Source: Cherax quadricarinatus
Taxonomy: Eukaryota; Arthropoda; Malacostraca; Decapoda; Parastacidae
Direction: 5' to 3'
DNA length: 64,000 nt
Assembly: GCF_038502225.1 (NCBI RefSeq)
Contig: NC_091300.1
Location: 47,890,202-47,954,201 of the forward strand
Under the pieces are notes generated by a model. It did not search any database, had not been told where the DNA came from, and saw only the letters and a list, made by a program, of their open reading frames with translations. The position numbers and the translations under genes were made by a program. Positions 1 to 9,028 of this stretch are shown here, piece by piece (the stretch's first letter is position 1; each line of letters opens with the position of its first letter).

Positions 1-169
1 GAAACGGCAGAATAAAATGAAGCTGGTGGACTGAAAATTCCTTGACTGTAAAAACAAAAAACAAAAAAAAAATGCGTTTAATACTGTACCTCACCAGAGA
101 CAAACCACAAACTACAAAATAATGCGAATTATAGTACAATAATATGATGAATACCTAAGAGAAAAAGGG

Positions 170-1149
170 TGTGAGGGAAAAGTTCAATAGATAGGAGTAG
201 AGAGGGAGTATATAGTAACAATAGTTTCATTGCTGGCTACTTGTTAAGGTAGGGTAAGTCAAGCTCCCGCCTTTTTTCACCCACCCAGAAAGTGATAGTT
301 TGACTGCTGGCTGCTTGTTAAGGTAGGGTCAGTCTAGCTCCCGCTATCCCTTCCCCTCCTTCTTCCCCCCCCCCCCCCCCGAAAGGTGACGTGTGGGGCT
401 CCGGTCCAAACAGTAATCACTAGACTCACAGCTCCCAGCACTACTGTAAGTACATGCCTGCCTTGTATTCTAGTGGATTTGTTGGTTGAAAGCTTCACTT
501 TTGACCAATAAACTTAGTCCTTTCAGTCTTGCTCTAGGTTGACTGTTGTAATAATCACCACATCTTTTAGGTATTGTACTTATCATGGAGAGTGATTTCT
601 TAAGCAGTGGGTAACCTATCTTTCCAGCTTGGATGACAGTGAGGGTCACCTGTCAATCAACTAGCAGAACTGATGGAGATGGACTAACGTCCTGAGACTT
701 CCCCTTTTTGGATTTAATTACCTGTGCACCTGTATGAAATTGCAGGACGTATCCCCTCATCATTGCAGTGGTAAAGAACCTGCTTTCCTGTCATTGGGAT
801 ATAATACTCATGGCTATACTGTGAAGAACGAACCGGTGGGTTGTAACCAACACCTGAGACCCCCCCCCCATCATCAGAAACGGCTACGATTTCAACAACA
901 CAGTGTCACCAACACCAGACACCCAAGTTTTATATTAGCGTTGAATTCAGTTAGCATTTATATTTTTCATTTTTCATTTTCTTTAATGTAGGATTAATAT
1001 TTCATATTTAAGTGTTTTATATTTTCTATATAATAAAGTGTTTATGTTTGTCTGTTATTATTTCTTTTTCTATTCATTAATTTTCCTGAGGAGGAGCCAG
1101 CCTGGGTAATACTGTCTGAAGTTGTTACAGGGCTGAGTAAGCCTTCACG
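170..1149 (+). mobile_element. Solo LTR of the Gmr1-like element family
   Basis: This roughly 980-bp segment aligns from end to end with the 5' LTR at 1450-2351. It opens with TGTGAGGGAAAAGTTCAA and closes with the block ending GAGTAAGCCTTCAC. It contains a poly-C run, AATAAA-type signals and the shared phrase GGAGAGTGATTTCTTAAGCA. No gag or pol sequence follows it: after 1149 the DNA is unrelated to the primer-binding region after the second LTR. I read it as a solo LTR left by LTR-LTR recombination. I found no clear target-site duplication. Confidence 0.75.
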
Positions 1150-1384
1150 AAGGGACGTTGGATGATTGTATAAAGACACCTTTCCTCATATACATAATTA
1201 AAACATAATCTAAATAAAACACAAGTACAGCACTAAGTGATTTATTATATTAGCTTAACGTTCACCGAAATTTTCAGTAGCATAATGACACGAGGACATG
1301 TAAACCTCCACTTTCAAACAGCTGAGGGAGCTCAAAAATGGACATTTTCAACTGTCCATTGCAATCCCTTTTAATCCGATCCCC

Positions 1385-1449
1385 TATAGTAAAGTTCCTT
1401 GATGCCAGTGAAGGTTTTTGATGCAAGGAATTGGGTTTATCCTCCCATC
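1385..1449 (+). repeat. Fragment of a dispersed 'AAGTTCCTTGATG' repeat cut by the LTR element
   Basis: The sequence resembles the repeats at 15039-15205 and 38826-38935: AAGTTCCTTGATGCCAG, then a GGGAATTGG-like block. It stops exactly where the LTR begins at 1450, so the LTR element appears to have inserted into, or replaced part of, this repeat. Confidence 0.5.
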
Positions 1450-2351
1450 TGTGAGGGAAAAGTTCAACAGATAGGAGTAGCGAGCGAGTATATGGTAACG
1501 ATAGTTTGACTGCCGGCTGCTTGTTAAGGTAGGGTAAGTCTCACTCCGGCTATCCCCCCCCCCCCCTTTTTCCCCACCCTGAAAGGTGATGTGTGGGGCT
1601 CCGGCCAAACAGTAATCACTCGACTCACAGCTCCCAGCACAACTGTAAGTAAAAGCCTGCTCCTATTCTAGTGGACTTATTGGTTGAAAGCTTCACTTTT
1701 GACCAATAATAAACTTAGTCCTTTCAGCCTTGATCTCCATGTTAGATGTTTTGATAATCACCACGTCTTTTAGGTATTGTACTTATCATGGAGAGTGATT
1801 TCTTAAGCAGTGGGTAACCTGTCTCTCTTTCCAGCTTGGAATGACAGATCGGGTCACCTGCCAACCAACGAGAAGTGTTGAAGGAGAAGGACTTTCGCAA
1901 AAGTCCGGGGACGTCACTTTTTGGATCTACCTACCTGATAAACTGTAGGCGACAGCAGACAGCAACCCCTCATCTTTGTAGTGGTAAAGAACCTGCGTTC
2001 CTGTCATCTGGACTGACTATTCAAGGCTGTAGACTCTGTGAAGAACTAGCCGTTGGGTTGTCACCAACACCTGTGACCCCCCCATCATCAGTGTCAACCT
2101 CCACCAGACACCCCAGTAAAACTGTACATATTAGCGTTGAATTCAAATATCATTTTTTTCATTTCATTTTAAATTTTTCTTTCAAGTAGGATACACCTTC
2201 GTATTTCACTGTTTTATCTTTGCATTAATAAATAATAAAGTGTTTATCTTTGTGAATTATTATTTCTTTTTCTATTCATTAATTTTCCTGAGGAGGAGCC
2301 AGCCTTGGTAATACTGTCTGAAGTTGTTACAGGGCTGAGTAAGCCTTCACA
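1450..2351 (+). repeat. 5' LTR
   Basis: The 902-bp LTR begins TGTGAGGG and ends CTTCACA, the usual TG...CA termini. Its start recurs at 7075 as the truncated 3' LTR. Related LTRs lie at 170-1149 and on both sides of the assembly gap. AATAAA-type signals occur near 1709 and 2230. Confidence 0.85.
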
Positions 2352-2370
2352 AGTGGCGACCTTGCCAGGA
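2352..2370 (+). promoter_or_regulatory. Putative primer-binding site
   Basis: AGTGGCGACCTTGCCAGG directly follows the LTR. TGGCGACC-type sites in some gypsy elements such as 412/mdg1 match the 3' end of tRNA-Arg. The tRNA assignment here is a resemblance only. Confidence 0.4.
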
Positions 2371-2716
2371 TCAACTCGACTGAATCAAGATTCAACTCCA
2401 TCTCGAATCTACCATTGGAACTTCAACGCCGCATACCACAGACGGTTACCACCAGCCATGAGTAATCATTCTCTATGGTAGGACTACAGTACAGGTATTT
2501 AAAAGATTTGGTGATTGTTATAGTCTCAATTTATTGTAAGTCAAGTCAGGCAGGATATACTAGTTAATTCTGTCACCTTTATTTTTGAGCTTGAAACGAT
2601 TTGGAGGAATAGACTCTAGGGACCCGAGATTTTCCAGTGACAAATTGTTTCATTGAGCTCTTTATTATATCAAGGGAACTGTCGTAGGACACTCTTGATT
2701 TGTTGGTGAGAAGATT

Positions 2717-2882
2717 GGATGGTCAAGGGACCCCATTCTACTTACTGTTTGCTCGGAGCCGGCATAGAACCCTCCGTTTTCATTCACATATACTGTTTAA
2801 TCGAAACATGGATCGAACTCTCCAATTTATTTACAGTTTGAGCGGAGCAGGAATTGAACCCTCCGTTTTCTTTGATATATCC
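2717..2882 (+). repeat. Degenerate two-copy tandem repeat in the retrotransposon leader
   Basis: Two diverged units (about 2717-2790 and 2810-2882) share GGAGC..G..(A/T)..GAACCCTCCGTTTTC and flanking spacing. They lie in the untranslated leader upstream of the Gag start. Their function is unknown. Confidence 0.5.
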
Positions 2883-2922
2883 GTTTCATTTTCCCCTGGT
2901 AGTTTAAGTTATTCTTGCAAGT

Positions 2923-3589
2923 ATGGAGGAATACCAGTTTTGGATGAGCACTGGGAGTAAGTTAGGAATAACGGGGAAAAATTTAGAAGCTTTCATTAGT
3001 GCTAAGATCCAGGAAAGAGAAAAAGAGAGAATCGAAGAAGAGAGAAGAATTAGAGAGAGAGAAAGAGAAGAGAGAAAGAGAAAAAACCAAGATAGACAGA
3101 AAGAGAGAGAGAAGACAAAAAGGAGCGTGAAAGACTTGATCATGAGGAGAGAGCTAAAGTACGTGAGGAACAAGTTAAATTAAGAGAACTTGAGGAAAGA
3201 GCAAAGGATAGAGAAGTTGAGGAAAGAGCAAAGGAAGAGAAGTTGAGGAAAGAGCTAGAGAACGGAGGAGAGAATGAGAAAGAGCTAGAGAACGTGAGGA
3301 AAAAGCTAGAGAATGAGAGGAAAGAGCTAGAGAACATGAGTTAAGAGAGAGAGAAAAAGATCGCGAGCTCGAAAAATCTCGCCTTGAATTAGAGAATAAA
3401 ACGTTAACTTTTACACAACAGCAATTAGAGGAAGGAGTAATTGAACATCATGCAGCTAGTGCACATATTCCAACACCTAATTTACCTCCCTTCACAGAGG
3501 GTGAAGACATTACTTCATACATTATCAGGTTTGAAAATACTGCTACCCTCTGTGAATGGCCTGCTGACACCTGGGCTACCAGGTTAGGA
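2923..3589 (+). pseudogene. Gag N-terminal part, frameshifted
   Basis: An ATG at 2923 opens a short frame: a hydrophobic start, then a highly charged Glu/Arg/Lys run predicted to be a long coiled coil. The frame breaks around 3120-3180 and again near 3314, but the Glu/Arg-rich pattern continues in other frames until it joins the main Gag frame at about 3317. Just before 3590 comes the phrase LPPFTEGEDITSYIIRFE, typical of the start of the gypsy capsid domain. The repetitive GAGAGA-rich DNA probably promoted the slippage. Confidence 0.65.
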
Positions 3590-6500
3590 ATGTTATTTTC
3601 TGGTACAGCTTTGAATATCTATGCAACTTTGTCACAGGATATATGTAATTATAACCTACAGAAGAAGGCAATCCTTAAAGCATATCAAAAAACCACAAAT
3701 TCTTATAGGAAAGATTTCAGGTATGCCACCTTACAGCATGGCCAAAACTTTCAGCAGTTACAGGTAACACTCTTTCGTTTGTTCGACTTTTGGATAGAGA
3801 GTTCAGGAATTGATCACAGTTATGAATCTCTTAGAGACTTCATGGTTGCTGACCAGTTCCTGACAGCTCTTCCTCACCAGATACGAACATTCATTAGAGA
3901 ACGTAACCTGATTAAAGCTGAAGTTGCTGAGGCCGCTGACTTGTATGCTGAGGCTCACAATTCCTATAAAGACCTAAAGGGATCGAACCCTAAGGGCAAG
4001 GGTTCACCAGATCTTAAGAAATCAAAGCCTCTAGTGGAAAGTAAACTGACTTCTTTTATTCCTGTTTGTCATTTATGTGGTGTTAAGGGACATAAACGTC
4101 CCGATTGTCCTTCTAAGAAGGTCCAAAAAGTTGGAAGATGTTTTAAAGACTGTAATGACCAAGCACCCTTCTGTTCAGGAACAGTTAATGGACTTAATGT
4201 ATCTACCATTTTACGAGACACTGGATGCACATGTATAGTCATTTCTGATAAGCTGTTCCCCCTTAAAGAAACTCATTCCTCTGCTATTCTTTCAGACTAC
4301 TTGGGCCGTACAGACACTTTTCCTACCATCCGTTGTTACATTAGGTCTAAATGGTTCACAGGTTGGTCTGAAGCCGTACTAGCTCCCATCACTTCTTGCT
4401 CCGTACTAATAGGTAATGTAAAAGGTGCCATTCTTCCTTCTGAGGTTGACCTTTCATCACCAAAGATGGACATAAGCTTTTCAGATCATCTTCCTGTAGA
4501 GTCAGAGAAGCCCCTCGAAAGTTCAGAAGAGGCAATGTCTCTGAATATTCATGTGGGGTTAGAAACCGGTGATACTACTCTCGAAAGCGAGATAGTAGAA
4601 TCACCGGTTCACTTGTTAGATGAAAGTGAGGATATCACCTCCGATGTTATAAATGTCTTGACTAGGGCTCAGACCAAAGCCCAGGCTTCTCCTACTGTCC
4701 ATCCTTTGATTTTCCCTGACTTTAAGCCTTTAGATATATCGAAGGACTCCTTTGTCAATTTACAACGTAATTGCCCTTCTCTTCAGAATTGCCATAATGC
4801 AGCTAGACAAAATCAAGTTATCCAAAGGAAAAACTTTTCATATAAATTTGAATATATAAAAGGTATCTTGTATAAATCAATATTCAAATTAAATTCAGAT
4901 GAGATAAACTATTCCATCTTAGTTGTTTCAAGTCAATGCAGAGAGACTGTTCTTAAAATGGCTCATGACCTACCAGTGGCTGGACATTTCTCGCATCGTA
5001 AAACCTTAAATAAAGTTATGGATACCTATTTTTGGCCCAAAATATCCTCGGATATCACTACCTATTGTAGATCGTGTAATGTTTACCAACTGTCATCCTC
5101 CCGAGGTACCAGGCGAGTACCTATGGTCAAAATGCCAATCTTTACGGTACCGTTTGAAAGAGTAGCTATTGACATCGTTGGTCCTTTATCACCACTTTCA
5201 TCTGGGGGACATAGATATATATTAACATTAGTTGATTATGCTTCGAGTTTCCCTGAAGCTGTACCCTTAAAGTCCATAACTACTACAGAGGTGGCTGAAG
5301 CCCTTTTGTCCATCTTCTCCAGAGTTGGCATCCCTAGAGAGATTTTGTCTGACCGTGGGACACAATTCACATCTGACTTAATGCAACATCTCTACCAACT
5401 TCTGGGAGTGAAGCCTCTCTTCACAACACCCTATCATCCCAGCTGTAATGGGAGGATTGAGCGCCAGCATTCGGTTCTCAAGTCCATTTTAAGGAAACTT
5501 TGCTCCCTTAAACCTAAGGAGTGGCATCGTTACCTACCCTGTGCTTTGTTTGCCATGAGGGAAGTTCCCAGTGACTCTTTGGGGTTTTCACCTTTTGAAC
5601 TTCTCTATGGTAGACAGGCCAGAGGTCCATTGTCCATCCTTCATGACTTATGGACTAATGAGGACGTGAATGCTGAGGTTCAGTCTTCTTATCAGTTTCT
5701 CCTTGACCTTAGATCCAAACTTGAGGAGACCTCTGACATAGTTTGGAAATACTTAAGCTTGTCAATGGACCAGTACAAAACCTATTTTGATTCCAAAAGT
5801 CAAAGGAGAAGTTTTAAAGTAGGGGATGAAGTTCTGGTACTTTTGCCTATCAAGTCAAATAAATTATTAGTAGCATGGAAAGGTCCATATAAGGTGTTAA
5901 AAATTTGTGGGAAGGTTGATTACCTCATAGAAGTCAAGGGGAAACCTAAACTTTATCATATCAACATCCTTAAGAAATATTACCGACGAAATTCGGTTAA
6001 CTGTAAGAATAACTTTGATTTAGTTTTTCCACACAAACTTGATAAGACAACTGAGGAGTGTAAGGTGTGCGTAATCGACACCGCTAACGTAGACAGAGAA
6101 CTACATGACTTGGTGACTCTTGACCACTCGGGTGCAACAAACATTAATATTAATGAATCTTTGGATGACCATAAGAAACATGAACTACTTCAATGTGTGA
6201 GTAACTTCTCAGACGTTTTTACTGATATTCCAGGTGTCACCTCCACGGTAGTCCATAAGATTGACTTAGTCACGGACAATCCTATCAAACGGAAATTATA
6301 CCCAGTTCCAGTTCACGTTAGGGATGCATTTGACAGAGAGGTAGACAAATTATTAAAACTAAAGATCATTGAACCTTCAGTATCTTCATATTGTTCACCA
6401 GTAGTCATGGTTAAGAAGGAGGATAATTCATATAGACTTGCTATTGACTTCAGAGGCCTTAATGCTATAACTCGGTGGGATGCTGAGCCTATGCCCTTAA

Positions 6501-6625
6501 TAGATAACGAGCTACACAAATTTTATGACTCTTCCTTCTTTTCAGAGATTGATATTGCGCAGGCATATCATCAAGTAATGTTAGATCCTTCTACTAAGCA
6601 GTACACCGATTTTCCTACCCACTAA
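3590..6625 (+). CDS. Gag-protease-integrase-RT polyprotein, RT truncated (1011 codons open)
   Basis: Retrotransposon polyprotein. Capsid-like region, about residues 1-130; zinc knuckle C160-x2-C163-x4-H168-x4-C173; aspartic protease D210-T-G; integrase zinc finger H459...H466...C493-x2-C496; integrase core D528, D588, E624 with DD35E spacing; GPY-type C-terminal module (G765-P-Y) followed by KLYHINILKKYY. RT then starts near residue 890, with AIDFRGLN at 951-958 and motif A around D988. The frame stops after YTDFPTH, before the xDD motif C, so no active RT can be made. The frame is open upstream to about 3317, so the ATG at 3590 is probably internal to Gag. Integrase upstream of RT is the key oddity. 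Intact domains suggest fairly recent activity of the family. Confidence 0.85.
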   Translation: MLFSGTALNIYATLSQDICNYNLQKKAILKAYQKTTNSYRKDFRYATLQHGQNFQQLQVTLFRLFDFWIESSGIDHSYESLRDFMVADQFLTALPHQIRTFIRERNLIKAEVAEAADLYAEAHNSYKDLKGSNPKGKGSPDLKKSKPLVESKLTSFIPVCHLCGVKGHKRPDCPSKKVQKVGRCFKDCNDQAPFCSGTVNGLNVSTILRDTGCTCIVISDKLFPLKETHSSAILSDYLGRTDTFPTIRCYIRSKWFTGWSEAVLAPITSCSVLIGNVKGAILPSEVDLSSPKMDISFSDHLPVESEKPLESSEEAMSLNIHVGLETGDTTLESEIVESPVHLLDESEDITSDVINVLTRAQTKAQASPTVHPLIFPDFKPLDISKDSFVNLQRNCPSLQNCHNAARQNQVIQRKNFSYKFEYIKGILYKSIFKLNSDEINYSILVVSSQCRETVLKMAHDLPVAGHFSHRKTLNKVMDTYFWPKISSDITTYCRSCNVYQLSSSRGTRRVPMVKMPIFTVPFERVAIDIVGPLSPLSSGGHRYILTLVDYASSFPEAVPLKSITTTEVAEALLSIFSRVGIPREILSDRGTQFTSDLMQHLYQLLGVKPLFTTPYHPSCNGRIERQHSVLKSILRKLCSLKPKEWHRYLPCALFAMREVPSDSLGFSPFELLYGRQARGPLSILHDLWTNEDVNAEVQSSYQFLLDLRSKLEETSDIVWKYLSLSMDQYKTYFDSKSQRRSFKVGDEVLVLLPIKSNKLLVAWKGPYKVLKICGKVDYLIEVKGKPKLYHINILKKYYRRNSVNCKNNFDLVFPHKLDKTTEECKVCVIDTANVDRELHDLVTLDHSGATNININESLDDHKKHELLQCVSNFSDVFTDIPGVTSTVVHKIDLVTDNPIKRKLYPVPVHVRDAFDREVDKLLKLKIIEPSVSSYCSPVVMVKKEDNSYRLAIDFRGLNAITRWDAEPMPLIDNELHKFYDSSFFSEIDIAQAYHQVMLDPSTKQYTDFPTH

Positions 6626-7000
6626 GAACTCATGCCTCCAATACTGGCTTAGGTGCGGTGTTAATACAATACCATGATGATACTCCCTTCCCTGTATGCT
6701 TCCTAAGCCGGAAACTCCTTCCTGCAGAAACGAGATACTCCACCATAGAAAGGAATGTTTGGCCTTTGTGTGGGGTATCCCCAAGCTTAAATTTTATTTA
6801 CTGGGAAAAGAATTCATTTTAGAGATGGATCACAAACCTTTGATATACCTAGAAACTTTTAAGGGAACCAACAGTCGCCTCTTGAGGTGGACATTGGCAC
6901 TCCAAGCTTTTAAGTTCCATATTGTGTATATCAATGGTTCATCCAATTATTTCTCTGACTGGTTAAGTCGTGACAGTAGAAGCTTTGTTGCCTTACGCGA
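6626..7000 (+). pseudogene. RNase H remnant of the Gmr1-like element
   Basis: Directly after the truncated RT the sequence encodes a gypsy-type RNase H: ASNTGLGAVLIQ, FLSRKLLPAE, then in another frame CLAFVWGIPKLKFYLLG, DHKPLIYL and LLRWTLALQAF. About one base is missing near 6753. The first catalytic Asp, usually in T-D-A-S, is His here. The join at 6618-6626 removes the RT palm and connection as one deletion. It ends in SDWLSRDS, close to the polypurine tract. Confidence 0.8.
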
Positions 7001-7059
7001 CTTCCATATTTTAAAACTTTTTTCTCGCCTATTCTTCTTATACTCCTTGACTATAAGTC

Positions 7060-7136
7060 TTGGTATGGGGGATTTTGAGGGAAAAGTTCAACAGACAGGA
7101 GTAGCGAGCGAATATATGGTAACGATAATCTGATTG
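7060..7136 (+). repeat. Polypurine tract and truncated 3' LTR
   Basis: GGTATGGGGGATT is followed by TGAGGGAAAAGTTCAACAGA, matching the first bases of the LTR at 1450. Only about 61 bp of LTR remain before the sequence switches to an unrelated LINE endonuclease fragment. Confidence 0.75.
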
Positions 7137-7137
7137 C

Positions 7138-7645
7138 CTCCATAGATATGTGTGGGTTCAAGGTCACCTACAATTTGCACATTATCATGACTGTTTAAGA
7201 GTGACAACAGTTGTTTACCATTACGATTACCAAACTGTGAGTTTCCAATGTTTTTTTGTCTTGCATTATATTCGCCAATAATAAGTAGGTTCAGATTGAG
7301 CGCAAGTGGGGAGCTCCAAGTAATTAACTTATCAGCAGGAGCATACAAGTTAAATAAGTTGAGAGCAGAGTTCCCAATATAAATCCTAACACCGTGATAT
7401 TGTAGCCCCCTCTGTTTTCTTATGTGTAGGAAGTTGATGGAGAAGTAATTTTTTAATATATATAACACAATAGTTAGTAGATTTGAGGTTATATGTAACA
7501 AATGATGGCAATTTAGGCGGCTGGGAATTTTCAGGGACTCTGCACTCTTGTAGCCACTCAATATCAATGGGTTCAGTAGTTACTTGATGAAGGCCAGGAA
7601 ATCTCTTTCTTAGTGACGCAATATTCCAACTTAAAATAGATAGTT
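7138..7645 (-). pseudogene. LINE apurinic-type endonuclease fragment
   Basis: On the minus strand, reading down from about 7645, one frame gives KLSILSWNIASLRKRFPG and LQECRVPENS; another gives LFNLYAPADK, LLIIGEYNARQ, GNRNGKQLL and ending THIYGG. These are the standard blocks of the exonuclease-endonuclease-phosphatase domain at the start of LINE ORF2. The expected G-D-x-N is G-E-Y-N here, so the catalytic Asp is lost, and at least one frameshift is present. RT is absent. The fragment abuts the 3' LTR stub at 7137. Clade not assigned. Confidence 0.7.
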
Positions 7646-8051
7646 TATACGAGTTTTGTTCTATTATAAATGTCCTGAGATAGAATTCAGTTTCTCAGTA
7701 TAATGAAAAAACTTACTAGATAGAAAACAGACATAATCAACATCAATATCATCAGTATTAGCCTTATCCATGAGTATCTTAAGTTTTCTACAAGAAGGAG
7801 TATTTTATTAGTCTGAAATACGATCCTAGTGAATGACTAAAATAACGAGGCTTCAAAAAATGTTGCTTGTCAAGGTATAAATAAATATGATCCAAACTGT
7901 GTAACTATCGGCTTTACGTAAAATAAATTCCCACTATTACTGTTGCCAAAAAAAATCGATCACGCACAGTTTACAGGTTCTGGTAGAGTAAAAAATAACT
8001 CCTCATTTGACAGAGGGTGGAATGCCGCTGAGCGGGTACCTAGTTCCTTGC
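7646..8051. other. Unassigned intergenic sequence
   Basis: AT-rich DNA. I see no coding pattern, known repeat or structured RNA. Confidence 0.5.
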
Positions 8052-8228
8052 CTGACCTTCATGAGTAAGGAGGTTTTGGCTCTGCGCACTCCCTGCCAGG
8101 GAACTAAGGTGTTTCATTCGTGGATGAAGAGGTTGTGGACCTTGGCACATTCCCTTCCAGGAAGCTTGAGTGATTCCTTGGTGGAAGAGAAGGTTGCGAT
8201 GCATTCCATGCCAGGGAGCCGGTGAATT
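8052..8228 (+). repeat. Three degenerate ~60-bp tandem units
   Basis: Three successive units start near 8052, 8112 and 8173. Each has GG(T/A)(T/G)..GAGGTT(T/G)..G, then CATTCC(C/A)T(T/G)CCAGG. Divergence is roughly a third, so this is an old minisatellite. The open frames across it are probably fortuitous. Confidence 0.55.
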
Positions 8229-8602
8229 TGGTGTAAGGTGTTCCTATCTCCTGGAGCTTCTCGTATTTGTATCAGAAACAACGTCTACATACCCTAACTA
8301 TATTCCCATGTCGCTGTTTCTCCTGCCCTCATTTAAAGGCCTTAAACTCCAAATCTTGCAGTCATTCTTTAGTCTTTCTTTGATTTTTTTTACCCGGTCT
8401 TTTTTATTTTGTCTCCTTCATTTCCAGGACCAATATAATGATAAAACTAGGTTTTTAAAGGTTCTCTAAATGTATGATGTGTTGAAGGCTCGATAATGGC
8501 ACTATATAGTACTCGAGTGTTGGATTTGCGCACTTTTATTCAGTAATACTTAACGATTCCCTGTTGAGGTTACTGGAGATAGTTATTATATATTATAAAT
8601 TT
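8229..8602. other. Unassigned sequence before the first RTE-like LINE
   Basis: Pyrimidine-rich, then AT-rich DNA without a recognisable gene or repeat. Confidence 0.5.
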
Positions 8603-8618
8603 GGAAGGGGTAGCAGTA

Positions 8619-9011
8619 ATGTTAAATGATCAGTTATGGAAGGAGAAAAGAGAATATGAATGTGTAAATTCAAGAATTATGTGGATTAAAGTAAAGGTTG
8701 GATGCGAGAAGTAGGTCATAATAAGCGTGTATGCACCTGGAGAAGAGAGGAATGCAGAGGAGAGAGAGAAATTTTGGGAGATGTTAAGTGAATGTATAGG
8801 AGCCTTTGAACCAAGTGAGAGAGTAATTGTGGTAGGGGACCTGAATGCTAAAGTAGGAGAAACTTTTAGAGAGGGTGTGGTAGGTAAGTTTGGGGTGCCA
8901 GGTGTAAATGATAATGGGAGCCCTTTGATTGAACTTTGTATAGAAAGGGGTTTAGTTATAGGTAATACATATTTTAAGAAAAAGAGGATAAGTATACAAG
9001 ATACGATGTAG
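8619..9011 (+). pseudogene. RTE-like LINE copy 1: endonuclease part with stop and 4-bp deletion
   Basis: Encodes the second half of the apurinic-type endonuclease, with VIISVYAPGEER and VVVGDLNAKVGE (the catalytic G-D-x-N). Against copy 2, a Trp codon is a TAG stop near 8713, and four bases are missing near 8990 in AGGATAAGTATAC, shifting the frame shortly before the SDH motif region. The endonuclease and RT can no longer be made as one protein. Confidence 0.8.
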
Positions 9012-9028
9012 GGCGAAATGACAGTAGT

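Larger units (their letters stand above)
1450..7136 (+). mobile_element. Decayed Ty3/gypsy-type LTR retrotransposon, Gmr1-like domain order
   Basis: Parts in order: 5' LTR (1450-2351), primer-binding region, leader, Gag (from 2923), protease, integrase, start of RT, RNase H remnant, polypurine tract and a 61-bp stub of the 3' LTR (7075-7136). The order protease-integrase-RT-RNase H is seen directly. It is the reverse of most Ty3/gypsy elements and matches the Gmr1 group known from deuterostomes and other animals. The copy is dead: Gag has frameshifts, the RT core is deleted, RNase H is shifted and lacks a catalytic Asp, and most of the 3' LTR is gone. No envelope gene is seen. Confidence 0.88.

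Noticed and set aside
734..2189. Small frames inside the two LTRs (734-991 and 1875-2189)
   Set aside because: The two frames come from homologous LTR positions but diverge in sequence and length, and LTRs of this type do not normally encode protein.
3140..3337. Ser/Phe-rich minus frames opposite the Gag coiled coil
   Set aside because: They are the reverse reading of the GAGA-rich coiled-coil DNA.
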